Assembly (NCBI GenBank): GCA_017308235.1
Contig: JAFKFL010000011.1
Coordinates: 372,001-436,000, forward strand
DNA from: Alphaproteobacteria bacterium
Lineage (GTDB): Bacteria; Pseudomonadota; Alphaproteobacteria; Reyranellales; Reyranellaceae
Direction: 5' to 3'
DNA length: 64,000 nucleotides
Shown: piece by piece, positions 61,848 to 64,000 of the stretch
Layout of the letters: the number at the start of each line of letters is the position of its first letter
Position numbering within the stretch: position 1 is the stretch's first letter
Notes under the pieces: generated by a model
Database searches by the model: none
The model's input: the letters and a program-made list of their open reading frames with translations, nothing else
What the model was told of the DNA's origin: nothing
Position numbers and translations under genes: made by a program

Positions 61848-63059
61848 ATGAATCGACTCGTGCCCTGGTCGCTGGTGGCGCTGTGCTTCGCCCTCGGTGT
61901 GGCCAGCCGGTCGATCAGCGACGCTTTTGTCGTCTTTGTGCCGGCGCTGCAGGACGCCTTCGCGGCGAGCCGTAGCTCGGTGACCGTGATCTACAGCTTC
62001 GCGCTTCTTGTCGGCGGAACCGGTGCGCCGTTGGCTGGCTGGATCATTGATCGTTTCGGCCTGCGGACGCTTACAGTGATCGGCATGGCCGCCGCCGCCA
62101 TCGGCGCGATCAGCGCATCGCAGGCGACGCATCTCTGGCAACTCAATCTCGGGCTGGGCGTCGTGATGGGCTTTGGTGGCGCATCGCTTTCGGGCGTGCT
62201 GAGCTCATCGGTAATCGGCCGATGGTTTCCCGCGCATCGCCTTGGCGTGGCACTGGCTATCGCCTGGTCGGCGCCAGGTGTGGGCAGCATCGTCATCCTG
62301 CCGCTCGCCGAGCACATCATCGCGACCGACGGGTGGCGACAGGCCTACTTCGTCTTCGCCTGCATCAGCGCGGCGTTCATTCCGTTGCTGCTTTTGCTGC
62401 CGTGGCGTCGCATTGCCGCGGGAGCGCCGGGGCTTGCGCGTGCGCACGCATCGGCAAGCACCAGTGTGACGGTGGGGCAGGCCGTGCGCGAAACGCCGTT
62501 CTGGGCGCTCACCTTTTCCTTCGGCTTCACCTCGCTCGGAATCTTCGCGATCGCACCGCAAGCGATGGTGTATCTGCTCGAGCGTGGGATGGAGGGCAGC
62601 TATGCGGCAAGAGCGCTCGCCGTCGCCGGAGTCCTGACGCCGCTTGGCATGGTCGGCTTCAGCTGGTTGTCGGATCGCGGTGGCCGCAAGCTTGCTGCCC
62701 TTCTTGCCTACACCTGCTCGATCGTAGGTGTGGGCATGTTAGCCCTGGTGCGCGGGCCGGACGACGATCTCTTTCTGTGGCTCTATGTGTTGTTGTTTGG
62801 CGGCAGCCAGGGCTCGCGCGGACCAATGATCTCTACTCTGGCGACCCTGCGCTATCGCGGCGCCAATTTCGGCCGCATCTATGGCCTCATCAGCATGGGC
62901 ATGGGTGTGGGCGGCTTCCTCGGCGCCTGGATCGGTGGCCTGCTGCACGATCTCACGGGTGGTTATGCGGCGGTCATGATCTTCTCGGTCTGCATGTTGG
63001 CGATGGCCGCTGCTTCGCTTGGTGCGGAAGCGGGCGCGCGCGAACGACTTGCCACCTGA
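61848..63059 (+). CDS. MFS transporter
   Basis: A 403-residue major facilitator with twelve predicted membrane segments. The loop between segments 2 and 3 is GWIIDRFGLRTL, the MFS signature, with a matching SDRGGRKLAALL after segment 8. It resembles oxalate/formate- or monocarboxylate-type carriers in layout. GAGGT precedes the ATG at 61848. It is divergent (106 bp) from the double-hotdog gene. Substrate unknown. Confidence 0.93.
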   Translation: MNRLVPWSLVALCFALGVASRSISDAFVVFVPALQDAFAASRSSVTVIYSFALLVGGTGAPLAGWIIDRFGLRTLTVIGMAAAAIGAISASQATHLWQLNLGLGVVMGFGGASLSGVLSSSVIGRWFPAHRLGVALAIAWSAPGVGSIVILPLAEHIIATDGWRQAYFVFACISAAFIPLLLLLPWRRIAAGAPGLARAHASASTSVTVGQAVRETPFWALTFSFGFTSLGIFAIAPQAMVYLLERGMEGSYAARALAVAGVLTPLGMVGFSWLSDRGGRKLAALLAYTCSIVGVGMLALVRGPDDDLFLWLYVLLFGGSQGSRGPMISTLATLRYRGANFGRIYGLISMGMGVGGFLGAWIGGLLHDLTGGYAAVMIFSVCMLAMAAASLGAEAGARERLAT

Positions 63060-63221
63060 TCGTCGCAATTGACGACGCTCCGGTTAAGCTTGCACGACAT
63101 CTCGATGACCTTGATATCGACATATTGTGTTTCCAAAAAACTTTGCCACAATGCGCGCCATGTTCGATCGTCATCGACTCGACTTTCGGAGTAGTCCCAG
63201 CCAACGGCGGCGGAGCTAGCC

Positions 63222-63785
63222 GTGACGCCGGGCCTTGAGTCCTGCCACGCGCTGGTGCTCAACGCCGACTTTCGGCCGCTGTCGTACTTCCCTCTGTCGA
63301 TCTGGTCGTGGCAGGACGCCGTGAAGGCAGTGTTCCTCGACCGTGTGAGCGTGGTCTCCGAATACGAACGCAAAATCCACAGTCCGTCCTTCGAGATGCG
63401 GCTGCCGAGCGTCATTGCGCTCAAGGAATATGTCCCGGCGGCGCGGCGTCCGGCCTTCACCCGGTTCAATGTCTTCCTGCGCGACCATTTCAATTGCCAG
63501 TATTGCGGCGGCGATTTCGCGACCAACGAGCTCACCTTCGATCACGTGACCCCCAAGTCGCGCGGTGGCCGCACGAGCTGGAGCAACGTCGTCACGGCCT
63601 GCAGCCCATGCAATCTTTTGAAGGGCAACCGCCTGCTGCGTGAAAGTGGCATGCTCCTGCAGCGCGCGCCGGTCGAGCCGACGACGGCGGAGCTGCAAGA
63701 GAATGGACGGGCCTTCCCGCCGGGCTACCTGCACGAGAGCTGGCGCGACTTCCTGTATTGGGACAGCGAGCTGGATCAGAACTGA
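63222..63785 (+). CDS. HNH endonuclease
   Basis: A 187-residue protein with a standard zinc-ribbon HNH nuclease domain: FNCQYCGGDFATNELTFDHV, SRGGRTSWSNVVTACSPCN and NLLKGNR. The two CxxC pairs bind zinc and the DHV...N...N order gives the HNH residues. The N-terminal part (ALVLNADFRPLSYFPLSIWSWQDAV) is the typical partner domain of this widespread chromosomal type. GTG start at 63222. Biological role is unknown in general; there is no phage or restriction gene next to it. Confidence 0.93.
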   Translation: MTPGLESCHALVLNADFRPLSYFPLSIWSWQDAVKAVFLDRVSVVSEYERKIHSPSFEMRLPSVIALKEYVPAARRPAFTRFNVFLRDHFNCQYCGGDFATNELTFDHVTPKSRGGRTSWSNVVTACSPCNLLKGNRLLRESGMLLQRAPVEPTTAELQENGRAFPPGYLHESWRDFLYWDSELDQN

Positions 63786-63818
63786 TCCACCGGAGACGTC
63801 GCGCAATCTTCGTCTTCC

Positions 63819-63898
63819 GGACCGCGAGCGCCTGCCCTGAGCCTGCCGAAGGGTCTCGCTCGCTCAAGTTCATGAAGCGAGCCGGAGGCTCGCGGTCC
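63819..63898. repeat. Palindromic repeat element (REP-like)
   Basis: GGACCGCGAGC at 63819-63829 is the exact reverse complement of GCTCGCGGTCC at 63888-63898. The 58 bp between contain CCCTGAGCCTGCCGAAGGG, itself with complementary ends, and a smaller CTCGCT/AGCGAG pair. Elements with this CCTGAGCCTGCCGAAGG core are, from memory, dispersed in many proteobacterial genomes. Only one copy is seen in this window. It lies between two convergent genes, where it may end transcription. Confidence 0.7.
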
Positions 63899-63904
63899 AA
63901 AAGA

Positions 63905-64000
63905 TCAGATTCTCGTCGACAGCCAGATCGCGAGCTTGGAGCCGGTTTTAATGGCGTGCGTCAGCAATTCGTAGGCTGGCGCCTGCTCCGCACCCGAAGC
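63905..64000 (-). CDS. 3' end of an unidentified gene, cut by the window edge
   Basis: One minus-strand frame is open from the right edge to a TGA at 63905, giving 31 residues (..AYELLTHAIKTGSKLAIWL..). The other two frames have stops. The peptide is helical and protein-like, but no family can be named from so short a piece. Confidence 0.45.
   Translation of the reverse strand, partial: ASGAEQAPAYELLTHAIKTGSKLAIWLSTRI

Noticed and set aside
1..64000. CRISPR arrays, insertion sequences, integrases, tRNA or rRNA genes
   Set aside because: I looked for regularly spaced repeats, transposase or integrase motifs and cloverleaf-like sequences and saw none, so nothing here supports a mobile island.

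Overview
The window is high-GC DNA (roughly 60-65% by eye) with closely packed genes, ATGA/GTGA start-stop overlaps and GTG/TTG starts. The gene content is that of a metabolically versatile soil or rhizosphere alphaproteobacterium: Liv-type ABC transport, CaiB transferases, amidohydrolases, nitrile hydratase, extradiol dioxygenases and a Wzx/Wzy polysaccharide locus. A Hyphomicrobiales- or Rhodospirillales-like host (Bradyrhizobium or Reyranella type) is an inference from content; no rRNA, tRNA or housekeeping marker is present to fix the genus.

Layout. 1-13 kb: catabolic and enzyme genes: a partial gamma-glutamyltransferase, a Sel1-repeat protein divergent from an OmpA-type lipoprotein, an amidohydrolase, a TauD dioxygenase, a 3-hydroxyisobutyrate dehydrogenase-like enzyme, an AmpH-like serine hydrolase, an enoyl-CoA hydratase, a lone molybdenum hydroxylase large subunit, a CapA-like protein and a CaiB CoA-transferase. 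13-19 kb: a Liv-type binding protein, then a LysR regulator divergent from an MlrC-type peptidase coupled to a peptide-binding protein. 19-27 kb: a cobalt-type nitrile hydratase operon (alpha, beta, activator), with a decayed, internally deleted copy of its 5' region 4.6 kb upstream; between them lie a 2-hydroxyacid dehydrogenase, a large repetitive secreted protein and an HpcH aldolase. A metallophosphoesterase and a periplasmic class II cyclic-nucleotide phosphodiesterase follow. 27-32 kb: a Liv ABC importer whose second permease and both ATPases are fused in one 834-residue polypeptide.

32-52 kb is an exopolysaccharide locus: a LuxR-type regulator with a degenerate receiver, a polyprenyl-phosphate sugar-phosphate transferase, a Crp/FixK-like regulator, a nucleotide-sugar cassette (cytidylyltransferase, PIG-L deacetylase, SDR, RmlC-like epimerase, SAF-domain oxidoreductase), a GT2 transferase, a GMC oxidoreductase, an asparagine synthetase, a Wzx flippase, a Wzy-type polymerase/ligase, a beta-helix protein, a WecG/TagA glycosyltransferase and an unrecognised cysteine-containing protein made of two copies of one domain. 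A duplicated promoter-like module with a 16-bp dyad at the same offset lies upstream of two of its operons.

52-59 kb looks like aromatic-ring catabolism: an ACMSD-like amidohydrolase, class III and class I extradiol dioxygenases, a flavin reductase, a TetR regulator, two RraA/HMG-aldolase-like proteins, an LLM oxidoreductase and an OsmC protein. 59-64 kb holds a polytopic membrane protein, a double-hotdog protein divergent from an MFS transporter, an HNH endonuclease, a palindromic repeat element and the 3' end of an unidentified gene. The strongest candidates for something new are the polysaccharide locus (its sugar cassette, duplicated-domain protein and repeated control module) and the nitrile hydratase remnant.
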